Source of the DNA: Hydrogenophaga sp. BPS33
GTDB lineage: Bacteria > Pseudomonadota > Gammaproteobacteria > Burkholderiales > Burkholderiaceae_C
Length of the DNA stretch: 64,000 bases
Reading direction: 5' to 3'
Assembly: GCF_009859475.1 (NCBI RefSeq)
Contig: NZ_CP044549.1
Coordinates: 6,129,501-6,193,500, forward strand
Part shown: one piece after another, positions 18,027 to 27,477 of the stretch
How positions within the stretch are numbered: position 1 is the first letter of the stretch
How the letters are laid out: every line of letters starts with the position of its first letter
The notes under the pieces: model-generated
The model's input: the letters and a program-made list of their open reading frames with translations, nothing else
What the model was told of the DNA's origin: nothing
The model's database searches: none
Translations under genes and position numbers: made by a program

Positions 18027-19339
18027 ACACGCAGCTCTCGCGCTGGCTGCTGGGCGCCTCGATCTACCTCACCGGGTGGTACTACGAAGGCCCGGCGCTG
18101 CAGGCCGCGCAGATGGGTGCGATCTGCCTGCTGCTGATGGCGGCCTTCTTCTCCGTGCTCTCCGGCGACACGCTGCGCATCCGTCCCAGCCTGGTGGAAT
18201 GGACCTTCGGCGCGGCCTTCATCTTCGCCATGCTGGTGGCCTGGGTCACCGGCAACGTGCTCTCCACGATGTACGGCGCCATGTTGCTGTTGGTGCTGGT
18301 GGGCATGTCGATGCTGGTGCGCCACCGCACGGCCGGCGAGCTGATCGTGGTGTTCCGTTGGGCCTACGTGGCGCTCGTGGCCTCGGTGGTGCTGCTGGAA
18401 CACCAGGACCTGCTCGCCTCGCTCACCGGCAATGTGGAGTACGGCCTGGGCCTGGTGCGCTACCAGCCGCTGGGCATGCACCCCAACCTGAGCGGCCTGG
18501 TGTACGGCGGTGGCGCGCTGCTGTTCTTCCAGCGCTTCCTGGCCGCGCCGCGCCCGCTGCAGAAGGCCTTCGCGCTGGCCATGGTGGCCGGCTGCCTGTG
18601 CGTGCTGCTGGCCGCCTCGGCGCGCGCCGGCATGCTGGCGCTGGCCGTGGCCGGTGCCACCGGCTTCACGCTGATCGCCTTGCGCGGCTCGCGCCGCTCG
18701 CGCCTGAGCCTGTTGCTGGCGGTGCTCGCGGCCGTGGGCTTCGTGCTCTTCAAGTGGACCGACATCAAGGAATACCTCACCCTCATCCTCGACCTGGAGT
18801 CGCCCACGCGTGGCGTGGACTCTGGCGCCACCGGGCGCACCGACATCTGGCGCGCGGGCATCGAACTCATCTTCGCCGACGGCGTGCGCATGCTCACGGG
18901 CACCGGCATCCGCTCGGCCCTGCCCGAACGCATCGGCTTCCCGGTCGAGAGTTCGTACATCAACCTGGCGCTGGAACACGGCCTGCTGTTCGGCTCGCTC
19001 ATCCTGCTGACCTTCGTGGCCACGGCCTGCCGCGCGCTCACGCACGGCCTGCGCCCGGGCCATGCCCGCTACCAGTTGTTCCTGGCCGGCCTGATGGTGG
19101 TCTTCATCCTCGCGCAGTCCATCTTCAACCGCTACCTCATCGGCGTGGGCAACCCGTATTCGCTCTGGATCTTCGTGCTGGTGCTGCAGCTCAACCTGCG
19201 CCCCATCGCGGTGGCGCGCCAGGCCGCGCAGCCCGCGCGCGCCCCTGCGTTTCGCCAACGGCCTGCCAGCCCGCTGGCGTCCGGTCGCCAGACCTTCTCA
19301 CCCCTGACCCCGCGTCAGACCACCCGGATGGGAGCTTGA
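18014..19339 (+). CDS. Wzy-like polysaccharide polymerase / O-antigen ligase family protein
   Basis: 441 residues with about ten membrane segments and a large periplasmic loop before the RTDIWRAGIELI segment, the layout of O-antigen ligase/polymerase (Wzy_C) proteins. It should join repeat units in the periplasm after flipping. The start at 18014 lies 13 bases inside the aldo/keto reductase gene. The C-terminal 45 residues are a Pro/Arg-rich tail rather than a membrane helix. Ligase and polymerase functions cannot be separated by sequence; operon context supports polymerase. Confidence 0.85.
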   Translation: MRTLNTQLSRWLLGASIYLTGWYYEGPALQAAQMGAICLLLMAAFFSVLSGDTLRIRPSLVEWTFGAAFIFAMLVAWVTGNVLSTMYGAMLLLVLVGMSMLVRHRTAGELIVVFRWAYVALVASVVLLEHQDLLASLTGNVEYGLGLVRYQPLGMHPNLSGLVYGGGALLFFQRFLAAPRPLQKAFALAMVAGCLCVLLAASARAGMLALAVAGATGFTLIALRGSRRSRLSLLLAVLAAVGFVLFKWTDIKEYLTLILDLESPTRGVDSGATGRTDIWRAGIELIFADGVRMLTGTGIRSALPERIGFPVESSYINLALEHGLLFGSLILLTFVATACRALTHGLRPGHARYQLFLAGLMVVFILAQSIFNRYLIGVGNPYSLWIFVLVLQLNLRPIAVARQAAQPARAPAFRQRPASPLASGRQTFSPLTPRQTTRMGA

Positions 19340-19340
19340 A

Positions 19341-20327
19341 ATGACACGCCGACAAACCGACACCACGCTGATGCTGTTCATGGCCACGTGCCTGATCACC
19401 CTGTCGCACCTGGACGCCTTCGTGCCCGACCCGCGCATCGCCACGGGCGGTGCCATCGGCAACGCGCTGTTCTTCTTTCTCTCGGGCTTCGGGCTCACCA
19501 TGAGCCTGAACGCCGGCGAGCCGGGCAACGCCGCGCCCTCGCTGCTGGATTACCTGCGCAAGCGCGTGCTGCGCCTGTACCCGGCGGCCATCCTGGTGGC
19601 CATCGTGATGCTCGCGGTCGGCATGATCGGCATCGGCGGCCTGGCCGACGTGGTGAAGACCTTCGTCTGGCCCACGCCGTTCTGGTTCATCTCGGCGGTG
19701 ATGGTGTTCTACGTCCCGGTCTTCTACCTGGCGCGCCTGCAGCCGCGCGGCATCGCCATTGCCATGGCCCTGCTGCTGATCCCCTACGGGGTCTTCTACA
19801 GCCAGCTCGACCTGAGCCGCTTCGTCGTCGAAGGCGACGACTACTTCAAGTGGATCAACTACTTCGGCATCACCCTCATGGGCTGCCTGGTCGCGCGCCT
19901 GCGGCTCACGCCTCGGGTGAGCCTGGCGGCCATCGTGGGCCTGGCGCTGTCGCTGCTGGGGTTCCTGGTCGCCAAGCTCACGGTGTTCCGCTTCGACATG
20001 GGCGAGCTGCAGTTCGTCTTTCACGTGCTGCTGTATCCCATCATCTTTTTCAGCTACCAGGTGTTCGCCGCCGAAGCGGTGGTGCAGCCTGTGCGCGCCA
20101 CGCCGTTCTTCCCGGCCATCGCGCTGCTGGCCGGCCTCACGCTGGAGATCTACCTCACGCAAACCGCGTGGATCCACTGGCTGGAAGCGCAGAACTACCC
20201 CTACGGCTACGCCGTGCTGCTGCCGCTGGCCCTGGTGCCGCTGGTGGTGTTCTCCGTCCTCACGCAATGGCTCTCCAACCGCATGGCCCACGGCGTCTCG
20301 CGCCTGCTGCCGCCCGTGCCGGTTTGA
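19341..20327 (+). CDS. Membrane acyltransferase (acyltransferase-3 family)
   Basis: 328 residues with about ten membrane segments. The early His in ITLSHLDAF and the GNALFFFLSGFGLTMS segment match acyltransferase-3 proteins, which usually transfer acetyl or succinyl groups to sugars. It probably decorates the exopolysaccharide. It begins one base after the polymerase stop, with its GGGAG ribosome site inside that gene. The acyl donor and the position modified are unknown. Confidence 0.85.
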   Translation: MTRRQTDTTLMLFMATCLITLSHLDAFVPDPRIATGGAIGNALFFFLSGFGLTMSLNAGEPGNAAPSLLDYLRKRVLRLYPAAILVAIVMLAVGMIGIGGLADVVKTFVWPTPFWFISAVMVFYVPVFYLARLQPRGIAIAMALLLIPYGVFYSQLDLSRFVVEGDDYFKWINYFGITLMGCLVARLRLTPRVSLAAIVGLALSLLGFLVAKLTVFRFDMGELQFVFHVLLYPIIFFSYQVFAAEAVVQPVRATPFFPAIALLAGLTLEIYLTQTAWIHWLEAQNYPYGYAVLLPLALVPLVVFSVLTQWLSNRMAHGVSRLLPPVPV

Positions 20328-20366
20328 GCGCCCCACCCGATTCCGCACCTCCACAGGACCACCGAC

Positions 20367-21494
20367 ATGACCTACGTCTTCTGGCACTCCTACCTGATGT
20401 TCCACCAGGCCCCCTACATCCGCGCCCTGGCCGAGGTGCCCGGCCACACCGTGCACTGGTGCGTGAGCGAGGACCTGCCCGCCTACTACCGCGAACGCGG
20501 CTACCCGCTGCCCGACACCGGCGCGGTGCAGGTACACGTCGCGCCCGACGCCACGCAAATGGCCGAGCTGGCCACGCTGCCCGGCTCGGTGCAGGTGTTC
20601 TTCGGCCTGCGCGGTTTTGCCTTGCCGCTGGCCGCCTTCCAGGCCAGCCTGGGTGCGCCGGTGCACCGCTTCCTGATGTCGGAAAACCGCTACGAGCCGG
20701 GCGCGCGCCTGCTGCCGCGCTGGCTGGTATACACCTGGGACGCGCTGCGCTACCGCCAGCACTTGAGCGGCGTGTTCTGCATCGGCCATTCCGGGCGCTA
20801 CGGCGGCGCGCGCTTCTTCGCCGCCTGCGGCTACCCCTCGGCGCGCATCGCGCCCTTCCTGCACGTGGTGGAACCCGCTGCGGTTCGGGCGAGAGCGCTC
20901 AAGCGCGACCAACCTCAGATCCTCTACGTCGGCCAGCTCATCCCCCGCAAGCGTGTCGACCTGCTGCTCACCGCGTTCAGCCAGTTCGGCCAGCCCCAGG
21001 CGCAGCTGCGCATCATCGGCAAGGGCGCGGAGGAGCAGAACCTGCGCCAGCTCGCCCAGCAGCTCGGCGTGGCCGACCGCGTGCAGTTCTCGCCCGGCAT
21101 GCCCAACGCCGACACCGTCGCGGCCATGGCCGAGGCCGACGTGCTGGTGCTGCCCAGCCGCTTCGACGGCTGGGGCGCGGTGGTCAACGAAGCCTTGATG
21201 GTCGGCACGCCGGTGATCTGCAGCGACCGCTGCGGCGCCAGCGACCTGATCGAAGACGGCCGCAACGGCTACGTGTTCGAGGCCGGCAGCGCCAACGCTC
21301 TGCGCGCCTGCCTGCAGAGCTTCTTCCAATACGTGCGCACCGACCGCGCGGCGCTGGCGGCCGCAGAGTCGGCCCGGCTGGACGGCAACGCGGCGGCCGC
21401 GCGCTTCCAGCACAACGTCACCCGCCTGCTCGCCCCGCGAGGGCCGATGGGCCTGCAACCGAGCGCCACCGGCGCGGGAGTGTCACAGCCATGA
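20367..21494 (+). CDS. Glycosyltransferase family 4 protein
   Basis: 375 residues. The C-terminal GT-B half is typical of GT4 enzymes: ILYVGQLIPRKRVDLLL, GKGAEEQNL, VQFSPGMPNAD, and the nucleotide-binding EX7E-like region LPSRFDGWGAVVNEALMVG. It adds one sugar to the lipid-linked repeat unit at the cytosolic face. Donor and acceptor cannot be deduced. A 39-bp gap with an AGGA site precedes it, and it overlaps the pyruvyltransferase gene by ATGA. Confidence 0.9.
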   Translation: MTYVFWHSYLMFHQAPYIRALAEVPGHTVHWCVSEDLPAYYRERGYPLPDTGAVQVHVAPDATQMAELATLPGSVQVFFGLRGFALPLAAFQASLGAPVHRFLMSENRYEPGARLLPRWLVYTWDALRYRQHLSGVFCIGHSGRYGGARFFAACGYPSARIAPFLHVVEPAAVRARALKRDQPQILYVGQLIPRKRVDLLLTAFSQFGQPQAQLRIIGKGAEEQNLRQLAQQLGVADRVQFSPGMPNADTVAAMAEADVLVLPSRFDGWGAVVNEALMVGTPVICSDRCGASDLIEDGRNGYVFEAGSANALRACLQSFFQYVRTDRAALAAAESARLDGNAAAARFQHNVTRLLAPRGPMGLQPSATGAGVSQP

Positions 21495-22711
21495 ACATCG
21501 GCATCCTCACCTTTCACTTCAGCGACAACTACGGCGCCGCGCTGCAGGCCTACGCCTTGCGCCGCTGGCTCACCGAACAAGGGCACCGCGCCAGCTTCAT
21601 CGACTACCGGCCCGCGCACATCGAACACGGCGGCCGGCTTTGCCTGCCCACGTCGACGGCCCAGCTCAAGGCCAACCTGAAGGTGGTCTACCTGGCAACC
21701 TCCGCCTTCCTCAACCGCCACTTCGGCCACCGTGGCCAGCAGGAAAAGTTCGAGCGCTTCCGCGAACACTTCCTACAGCTGTACGGCAATGCCGCGCCCA
21801 GCGGCGACAGCGCCTGGCGGAAGGCCGCGCAGGGCTACGACCTCATCGTCGCCGGCAGCGACCAGATCTGGAGCCCCTCGCAGCACCACGGCTTCGATCC
21901 GAACTACTTCCTGGCCTTCGACGAAGCTTTGCGGGCGCGCAAGATCTCGTACGCGGCCAGCTTCGGGCGCGACCAGGTCTCACCCGAACAAGCCGAGCAA
22001 CTGCCTGCGCTGCTGCGCCACTTCGACGCGATCTCGGTGCGCGAGGCCTCGGGCGTGGCGCTGGTGGAGCGCGCCACCGGGCACAGGCCGGCGAACGTGC
22101 CCGACCCGACCCTGCTGCTGAGCAACTACACCGAACTCATCGAGCAAACCAGCGCCCCCTTGGAGGCGTTCGAAGCCGAGGAGAACGGCTACGTGTTCTG
22201 CTACGGCCTGCGCTCGCCCGACAACATCCGCCAGACCGCCGAACTGGTGGCCGATCGGCTCGACGCCGACATCCTCTCACCACACAACCCGCACCGCCGC
22301 TGGCCCGAGATCGGACGCACGGTCCATCCGGATCCGGGCGAATGGGTGGCGCTGGTGAAACACGCGCGCTTCGTCGTCACCAACTCCTTCCACGGCACCG
22401 TCTTCGCGCTGCTGTTCAAGAAGCCTTTCGTCGTCGCCGGGCTCACCGGCGACAAGGCCACTGCCAATGCGCGCGCGCTCAACCTGTTGCGCGCGGTGGG
22501 CCTGGAACACCGCTTCGCGGCCAAGTTCTCCGCGCCCAACGTGCGGGCCATGATGGACGACGAGATTCACTGGGCGCACGTGGACGAGCGGCTGGCCGAA
22601 TTGCGCGACGCCGGCCGCGCCTTCCTGCGCAGGCAGCTGCAAGCGGCGAAACCCTTGCAAGCCACGCGCCCGTCGCCAGCGGCCTTTCCTTTGCGGGCGG
22701 TGAATCCATGA
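21491..22711 (+). CDS. Polysaccharide pyruvyl transferase family protein
   Basis: 406 residues. The start MNIGILTFHFSDNYGAALQAYAL is the family's characteristic N-terminus. Further motifs are VAGSDQIWSP, a SVREASG segment, DPTLLL and the C-terminal TNSFHGTVFALLF. These proteins transfer pyruvate from phosphoenolpyruvate to sugar hydroxyls, adding negative charge, although some family members may act otherwise. It is coupled to the genes on both sides by ATGA overlaps. The sugar that is modified is unknown. Confidence 0.9.
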   Translation: MNIGILTFHFSDNYGAALQAYALRRWLTEQGHRASFIDYRPAHIEHGGRLCLPTSTAQLKANLKVVYLATSAFLNRHFGHRGQQEKFERFREHFLQLYGNAAPSGDSAWRKAAQGYDLIVAGSDQIWSPSQHHGFDPNYFLAFDEALRARKISYAASFGRDQVSPEQAEQLPALLRHFDAISVREASGVALVERATGHRPANVPDPTLLLSNYTELIEQTSAPLEAFEAEENGYVFCYGLRSPDNIRQTAELVADRLDADILSPHNPHRRWPEIGRTVHPDPGEWVALVKHARFVVTNSFHGTVFALLFKKPFVVAGLTGDKATANARALNLLRAVGLEHRFAAKFSAPNVRAMMDDEIHWAHVDERLAELRDAGRAFLRRQLQAAKPLQATRPSPAAFPLRAVNP

Positions 22712-23319
22712 GCGATTTCATGACCGACACCATGAGAGACACGCTCGGCGATGCCATGAGCGACTTCCGCTCGCTCAAGTACCGCAACCGCTTCAGCCGG
22801 GCCGACAAGCTGCGCCGCTTCGCCTGGGAAGTGGTGTGGCTACTGGCCTTCCGGCCCACGCCGCGCTGGGCGCTGCACGGCTGGCGGCGCTTCCTGCTGC
22901 GCGCGTTCGGCGCGCGCATCGGCGCCGGGTGCCGCATCGCGCCCACCTGCCGCGTGTGGGCGCCGTGGAACCTCAGCATGGGAACGCTCTGCGCGCTGGG
23001 CGACAACGTGGACTGCTACAGCATGGACCGCATCACCATCGGCTCCAAAGTGGCCGTGAGCCAGCGTTCGTTCCTATGCGCCGGCTCGCACGACGTGCGC
23101 TCGCTCACCCGGCCGCTGGTCACCGGCCCGATCGTGATCGAAGACCATGTGTGGATCGCCGCTGAAAGCATGGTGCACCCCAACGTGGTGATCCGCGAAG
23201 GCACCGTGGTCGGCGCGCGCTCGGTGGTGGTGCGCGACCTGCCGGCCTGGTCTGTCTGCGTCGGGCACCCGTGCCGCAAGATCCGCGAGCGCGTGTTGCG
23301 GGAGCATGACCATGCTTAG
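22708..23319 (+). CDS. Left-handed beta-helix acyltransferase (WcaF-like)
   Basis: 203 residues. The second half shows hexapeptide repeats of the left-handed beta-helix fold (GAGCRIAPTCRVWAPWNL, GDNVDCYSMDRITIG, IEDHVWIAAESMVHPNVVI, VVGARSVVVRDL), with the catalytic His in CAGSHDV. The family contains the colanic acid acetyltransferase WcaF. It is probably a cytosolic O-acetyltransferase acting on a sugar of the repeat unit. The first 35 residues are polar and repetitive (several MSDF/MTD units), so a later start such as the Met in MSDFRSLKY is possible. Confidence 0.86.
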   Translation: MSDFMTDTMRDTLGDAMSDFRSLKYRNRFSRADKLRRFAWEVVWLLAFRPTPRWALHGWRRFLLRAFGARIGAGCRIAPTCRVWAPWNLSMGTLCALGDNVDCYSMDRITIGSKVAVSQRSFLCAGSHDVRSLTRPLVTGPIVIEDHVWIAAESMVHPNVVIREGTVVGARSVVVRDLPAWSVCVGHPCRKIRERVLREHDHA

Positions 23320-24268
23320 CAAACTCTTCAAGGTCGCCGGCATCTTCAGCGAAGCCCTGCGCGACGCGACCGAGTTCCTGCGCTTCAACGCGTACTCGCC
23401 GTTCGCCAACAAGTCGCAGCGCGCGTTCTACAAGATCCTCATCGAGGCGCACACCATCGAGAAGGGCTTGTCCTTGCCGAACCCCAAGCTGCTGTTCGGC
23501 AAGGACAAGGTGCGCTTCGTCATGAACGCGCTCTCGCGCTACGACATCGGCCATTCGCCCGTGCCCGCCCACATGTCGCTGGGCGCTCTGGACGCCTACG
23601 TGAACTTCCACGCCAGGGCCGGCGCCCACGACCCGCTGCTCGACGAGATCGCGAACTACCTCAAGACGTGGGAGGCCAAGCTGCCCAAGCCGTGGAAGGG
23701 CGGCACACGCGAAGTGACCTTCAACGGCCAGCCACCGAACGACCTGCAGCACCTCATGGCCAGCCGCTCCAGCATCCGCGCGTTGCAGTCCACGCCGCTG
23801 CCGCCCGAGCGCATCTTCGAAGCCATTGCCATGGCGCAACTGGCACCTTCGCAATGCAACCGCCAGGCCTCGCGCGTACACGCCTACCAGGACCGCGCGC
23901 GCATCCAGGAACTGCTGGGCTTGCAGGGCGGCTCGCGCGGCTTCGCGGAATCGGTCGGCAACCTGTTCGTGGTGAGTTCGGAGATCTGCGCCTGGGGCGG
24001 CCCCGGCCAACGCAACCAGGCCTACGTGGACGGCGCGCTGTTCGCCATGTGCCTCATGTTCGCCTGCCGCTCCATGGGCTGGGGCGCCTGCCCGCTCAAC
24101 CTGGCCATCGACCACAAGACCGAGTCCGCGATCCGCCGCGCTGGCGGCATCCCGGCCGGCGAGCGGCTGATCATGATGATCGCCTTCGGCGAGCCCATCG
24201 CGCCCGACACGCGCGTGGCCTTCTCGCCCAGAAGGCCTGCCGCCGAAATCGCGACCCTTCACGCGTGA
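23312..24268 (+). CDS. Nitroreductase family protein
   Basis: 318 residues from 23312, chosen over 23306 because the GGGAG site is seven bases away. An N-terminal extension of about 130 residues precedes the FMN-binding nitroreductase core (SRSSIRALQSTPLPPERI, APSQCNRQASRVHAY, GALFAMCLMFACRSMGWGACPLN). Such nitroreductase-fold proteins occur beside polysaccharide pyruvyl transferases in many glycan clusters, but their role there is not established. It probably carries out a flavin-dependent redox step on a precursor. It overlaps the acyltransferase gene by eight bases. Confidence 0.85.
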   Translation: MLSKLFKVAGIFSEALRDATEFLRFNAYSPFANKSQRAFYKILIEAHTIEKGLSLPNPKLLFGKDKVRFVMNALSRYDIGHSPVPAHMSLGALDAYVNFHARAGAHDPLLDEIANYLKTWEAKLPKPWKGGTREVTFNGQPPNDLQHLMASRSSIRALQSTPLPPERIFEAIAMAQLAPSQCNRQASRVHAYQDRARIQELLGLQGGSRGFAESVGNLFVVSSEICAWGGPGQRNQAYVDGALFAMCLMFACRSMGWGACPLNLAIDHKTESAIRRAGGIPAGERLIMMIAFGEPIAPDTRVAFSPRRPAAEIATLHA

Positions 24269-24281
24269 GGACCACAACGCC

Positions 24282-25256
24282 ATGCACATCACCGCCATCA
24301 TCCTCACCTACAACGAAGCGATCCACATCGAGCGCGCCATCTGCTCGATACAGCCCTTCGCGGACCAGATCTGCGTGGTCGACTCCGGCTCCGCCGACGA
24401 CACGCGCGACATCGCCCGCGAGCTCGGGGCCGAAGTCCACACCCACGCCTTCGTCAACCAGGCCAAGCAGTTCCAGTGGGCACTGGACACGCTGGACATC
24501 CGCGGCCAGTGGGTGCTGCGGCTGGACGCCGACGAGATCATCGAGCCCGACCTGGCCGAGCGCATCGCCACCGAACTGCCCGAACTGCCGGCCGACGTGG
24601 TCGGTGTCAACTTCAAGCGCAAGCACATCTTCATGGACCGCTGGGTGCGCCACGGCGGGCGTTACCCGCTGGTGATGCTGCGCCTGTGGCGCCATGGCCA
24701 TGGCCGCATCGAAGACCGCTGGATGGACGAGCACATGGTGGTCTGGGGCGGGCGCACCGTGACCTTCGAAGGCGGCTTTGCCGACCACAACCTGCACGAC
24801 CTGGGCTACTTCACCGACAAGCACAACAAGTACGCCACGCGCGAAGCCATCGAGGTGCTCAACCAGCGCCTGCACCTGTTCGCCCGCGACGAGGCGCTCA
24901 ACGCGCACAGCGCCTCGGCCCAGGCCGCGCTCAAGCGCTGGGTGAAGGAGCGGATCTACAACCGCATCCCGTTCACGCTCAGCGCCACGCTGTACTTCCT
25001 GTGGCGCTACCTCTTCCAGCTCGGTTTTCTCGATGGCCGCAGCGGCCTGGTCTACCACTTCCTGCAGGGCTACTGGTACCGCTTCCTGGTCGGCGCGAAG
25101 GTGATGGAGCTCGAGCGCGCCGTGGCCCACCTGCACGACAAGAACCAGATCTGCGCCGAACTCAGCCGGCTCACCGGCCACCGCCTGGTGGCCGCCCAAC
25201 CCGAAGCGGCGGCGGTGCCGAACGTCCACCCCGACCCGCTGGCCACCCGAACTTGA
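24282..25256 (+). CDS. Glycosyltransferase family 2 protein (WaaE/KdtX-like)
   Basis: 324 residues with a GT-A fold. The start ITAIILTYNEAIHIERAI is followed by VVDSGSADDT and the metal-binding motif in WVLRLDADEII. The middle part (KRKHIFMDRW, HGGRYPLVMLRL) resembles the WaaE/KdtX group. It adds a sugar to the lipid-linked intermediate. The C-terminal region contains one hydrophobic stretch (TLYFLWRYLFQLGFL) that may associate with the membrane. Sugar specificity is unknown. Confidence 0.9.
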   Translation: MHITAIILTYNEAIHIERAICSIQPFADQICVVDSGSADDTRDIARELGAEVHTHAFVNQAKQFQWALDTLDIRGQWVLRLDADEIIEPDLAERIATELPELPADVVGVNFKRKHIFMDRWVRHGGRYPLVMLRLWRHGHGRIEDRWMDEHMVVWGGRTVTFEGGFADHNLHDLGYFTDKHNKYATREAIEVLNQRLHLFARDEALNAHSASAQAALKRWVKERIYNRIPFTLSATLYFLWRYLFQLGFLDGRSGLVYHFLQGYWYRFLVGAKVMELERAVAHLHDKNQICAELSRLTGHRLVAAQPEAAAVPNVHPDPLATRT

Positions 25257-25273
25257 CGAAAAAAAGGAACCCC

Positions 25274-26203
25274 ATGCGCACCAGCACCTTCCCCCCTTCC
25301 CGCGCCTGGCTGCTGGCCAGCCTGTTCATGTCGGCCCAGGCGTCGGCGCAAAGCGACGTGTCCCTGATCTGCCAGGACGCGTCGGTGCCGCTCGGGGCGA
25401 GCCAGGTGGGGGCGATGCAACCGCTGTTCCGCGATTGCCCGCGCATGGAAGACGTGGACTTCACCGGCCGCGCCGACGGCAAGAAGTACTACGCCGGCTT
25501 CTACGCCATGGGCGTGAAGGAACCCAGCATGTACGACACGGCCGAAGACGGCGTGGTGATCAAACGCGGCGGCCTGCTCACCACCGTGAAGACCAATTCC
25601 TACCCCGGCGGCTTCCCCCTGCTGGCCGGCAACCGGCCCTTCTACATCGAGGCCCAGACGGTGATCTCGAACAGCCACCCCGACAACTTTCCCGCCATCT
25701 GGCTCATGCCGATCGAGCACAACCTGCGCATGGAAGACGTGTACGAAGGCGACCCCAAGAGCTTCGAGCGCTGGTTCGAGCTCGACATCGACGAAGGCGG
25801 CTTCGGCCCCGGCGGCCACCACACCGCCATCTCGTGGACCGGGATCTACCCCCACTACAAGAAGATCCAGAACCCCAACCCGACCTCGAAGATCCCGCTG
25901 GACCGCACACGGCCCAACGTGTTCGGCGTGTCGTACGACCCCGCCACCCTCACCGTGCGCTGGTGGGTCAACGGCCAGCAGGTGCTCGAAGCCAGCGAGC
26001 CCTACGTGCCCGAGATCGCGCGGCGGCAGAACTTCTACCTGATCGTTTCTTCGCAAAGCCGCAAGAACGTCAACGACTACCAGACGAAATTCATGGGCGT
26101 GCGCGCCTTCGCGGGCGAGCCCACCGTGCAGCGACCCGCCAAGGCCAACGGCAAGGCGCAGGTCAAAGCCCACGGCAAGGCCCAGACCAAGGGGACACCG
26201 TGA
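25274..26203 (+). CDS. Secreted glycoside hydrolase family 16-like protein
   Basis: 309 residues. A signal peptide (about residues 1-25, ending AQASAQS) sends it to the periplasm or outside. A GH16-type acidic active-site motif ExDxxE is visible as ELDIDE in a beta-jelly-roll context (FPAIWLM before it, WWVNGQQVLE after it). It ends in a Lys/Ala-rich low-complexity tail. GH16 enzymes cut beta-linked glycans. Encoded within the operon, it probably trims, releases or length-controls the polymer rather than serving nutrition (inference). It is preceded by an AAAAAGGAA ribosome site and overlaps the next gene by four bases. Confidence 0.82.
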   Translation: MRTSTFPPSRAWLLASLFMSAQASAQSDVSLICQDASVPLGASQVGAMQPLFRDCPRMEDVDFTGRADGKKYYAGFYAMGVKEPSMYDTAEDGVVIKRGGLLTTVKTNSYPGGFPLLAGNRPFYIEAQTVISNSHPDNFPAIWLMPIEHNLRMEDVYEGDPKSFERWFELDIDEGGFGPGGHHTAISWTGIYPHYKKIQNPNPTSKIPLDRTRPNVFGVSYDPATLTVRWWVNGQQVLEASEPYVPEIARRQNFYLIVSSQSRKNVNDYQTKFMGVRAFAGEPTVQRPAKANGKAQVKAHGKAQTKGTP

Positions 26204-27465
26204 AGATCCTGGTCTACGGCATCAACTTCGCGCCCGAGCTCACCGGCATCGGCAAATACACCGGCGAGATGGCGCGCTGGCTGGCCCACGCCGGGCACGA
26301 GGTGCGTGCCATCGCCGCGCCGCCCTACTACCCGGCCTGGCAGGTGGGCGAGGGCCACAGCGCGCGCCGTTACCGCACCGAGATGTGGGAAGGCGTGCGC
26401 GTGACGCGTTGCCCGCTTTGGGTACCGCAACAGCCCGGCGGTTTGAAGCGCCTGCTCCACCTGGGCAGCTTCGCGCTCGGCAGCCTGCCGGCGCTGCTCG
26501 CGCAATGGCGCTGGAAGCCCGACGTGGTGTGGGTCGTGGAGCCACCGCTCATGTGCGCGCCGGCCGCCGTGGCCTTCGCGTCGCTGCGCGGCGCCAGGAG
26601 CTGGCTGCACATTCAGGACTACGAGGTGGACGCGGCCTTCGACCTCGGCCTCATCCAAGGCGCTGTGCTGCGCCGCTGGGTCGAGCGCGCCGAGCGCTGG
26701 CTCATGCGCCGTTTCGACCGGGTCTCCACCATTTCCGGCCGCATGGTGGAGCGCGCGCGCCACAAGGGCGTGGAGGCGCAGCGCATCGTGCATTTTCCGA
26801 ACTGGGTCGACATCGGCGGCGTCGCGCCGCTGGCCGCGCCCAGCCCCTACCGCGCAGAACTCGGGCTCGCGCCCGATGCCGTGGTGGCCCTCTACACCGG
26901 CAACATGGGCAACAAACAAGGTCTGGAGATCCTGGCCGACGTGGCCCGCCTGGTGCGGGACGATCCGCGTATCCAGTTCGTGTTCGGCGGCAACGGCTCG
27001 GGCCGCGCCGATCTGCAGGCGCGCTGCGCGGGCCTGAACCACGTGCGCTTTCTCGACCTGCAACCGCTGGAACGCCTGAGCGACTGGCTGGGCCTGGCCG
27101 ACGTGCATTTGTTACCGCAGCGCGCCGATGCGGCCGACCTGGTGATGCCCTCCAAGCTCACCGGCATGCTCGCCAGCGGACGCGCCGTGCTGGCCACCGC
27201 GCACGCGGACACCGAACTGTGCCGCGTGGTCGAACAGGACGCGGCCTGCGGCGTGGTGGTGCCGCCCGAGAACCCGATCGCCATGGCCGAGGCGCTGCGC
27301 GCCCTGGCCGCCGACCCGGCCCGCCGCGCCACGCTGGGCACGCTGGGCCGGCGCTACGCCGAAGCCGAACTGGGCCAGGACGCGATCCTGCGCCGGTTTG
27401 AAACGCAGCTGCAGGATTTGCTGCTGGATGGCAGCGTTGTACAGGATCGGCCTGCACCGCTATGA
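26200..27465 (+). CDS. Glycosyltransferase, WcaI/WbuB family
   Basis: 421 residues from a GTG that overlaps the hydrolase stop (GTGA). The N-terminus KILVYGINFAPELTGIGKYTGEMA is characteristic of the WcaI/WbuB group of GT4 enzymes, including the colanic acid fucosyltransferase WcaI. The C-terminal half has YTGNMGNKQGLEIL, FGGNGSGR and the nucleotide-sugar site DLVMPSKLTGMLASGR. Because GDP-fucose is made by this operon, a fucosyltransferase role is plausible but not proven. It is the last gene before the palindromic intergenic element. Confidence 0.9.
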   Translation: MKILVYGINFAPELTGIGKYTGEMARWLAHAGHEVRAIAAPPYYPAWQVGEGHSARRYRTEMWEGVRVTRCPLWVPQQPGGLKRLLHLGSFALGSLPALLAQWRWKPDVVWVVEPPLMCAPAAVAFASLRGARSWLHIQDYEVDAAFDLGLIQGAVLRRWVERAERWLMRRFDRVSTISGRMVERARHKGVEAQRIVHFPNWVDIGGVAPLAAPSPYRAELGLAPDAVVALYTGNMGNKQGLEILADVARLVRDDPRIQFVFGGNGSGRADLQARCAGLNHVRFLDLQPLERLSDWLGLADVHLLPQRADAADLVMPSKLTGMLASGRAVLATAHADTELCRVVEQDAACGVVVPPENPIAMAEALRALAADPARRATLGTLGRRYAEAELGQDAILRRFETQLQDLLLDGSVVQDRPAPL

Positions 27466-27477
27466 CCCATGCGCAGA

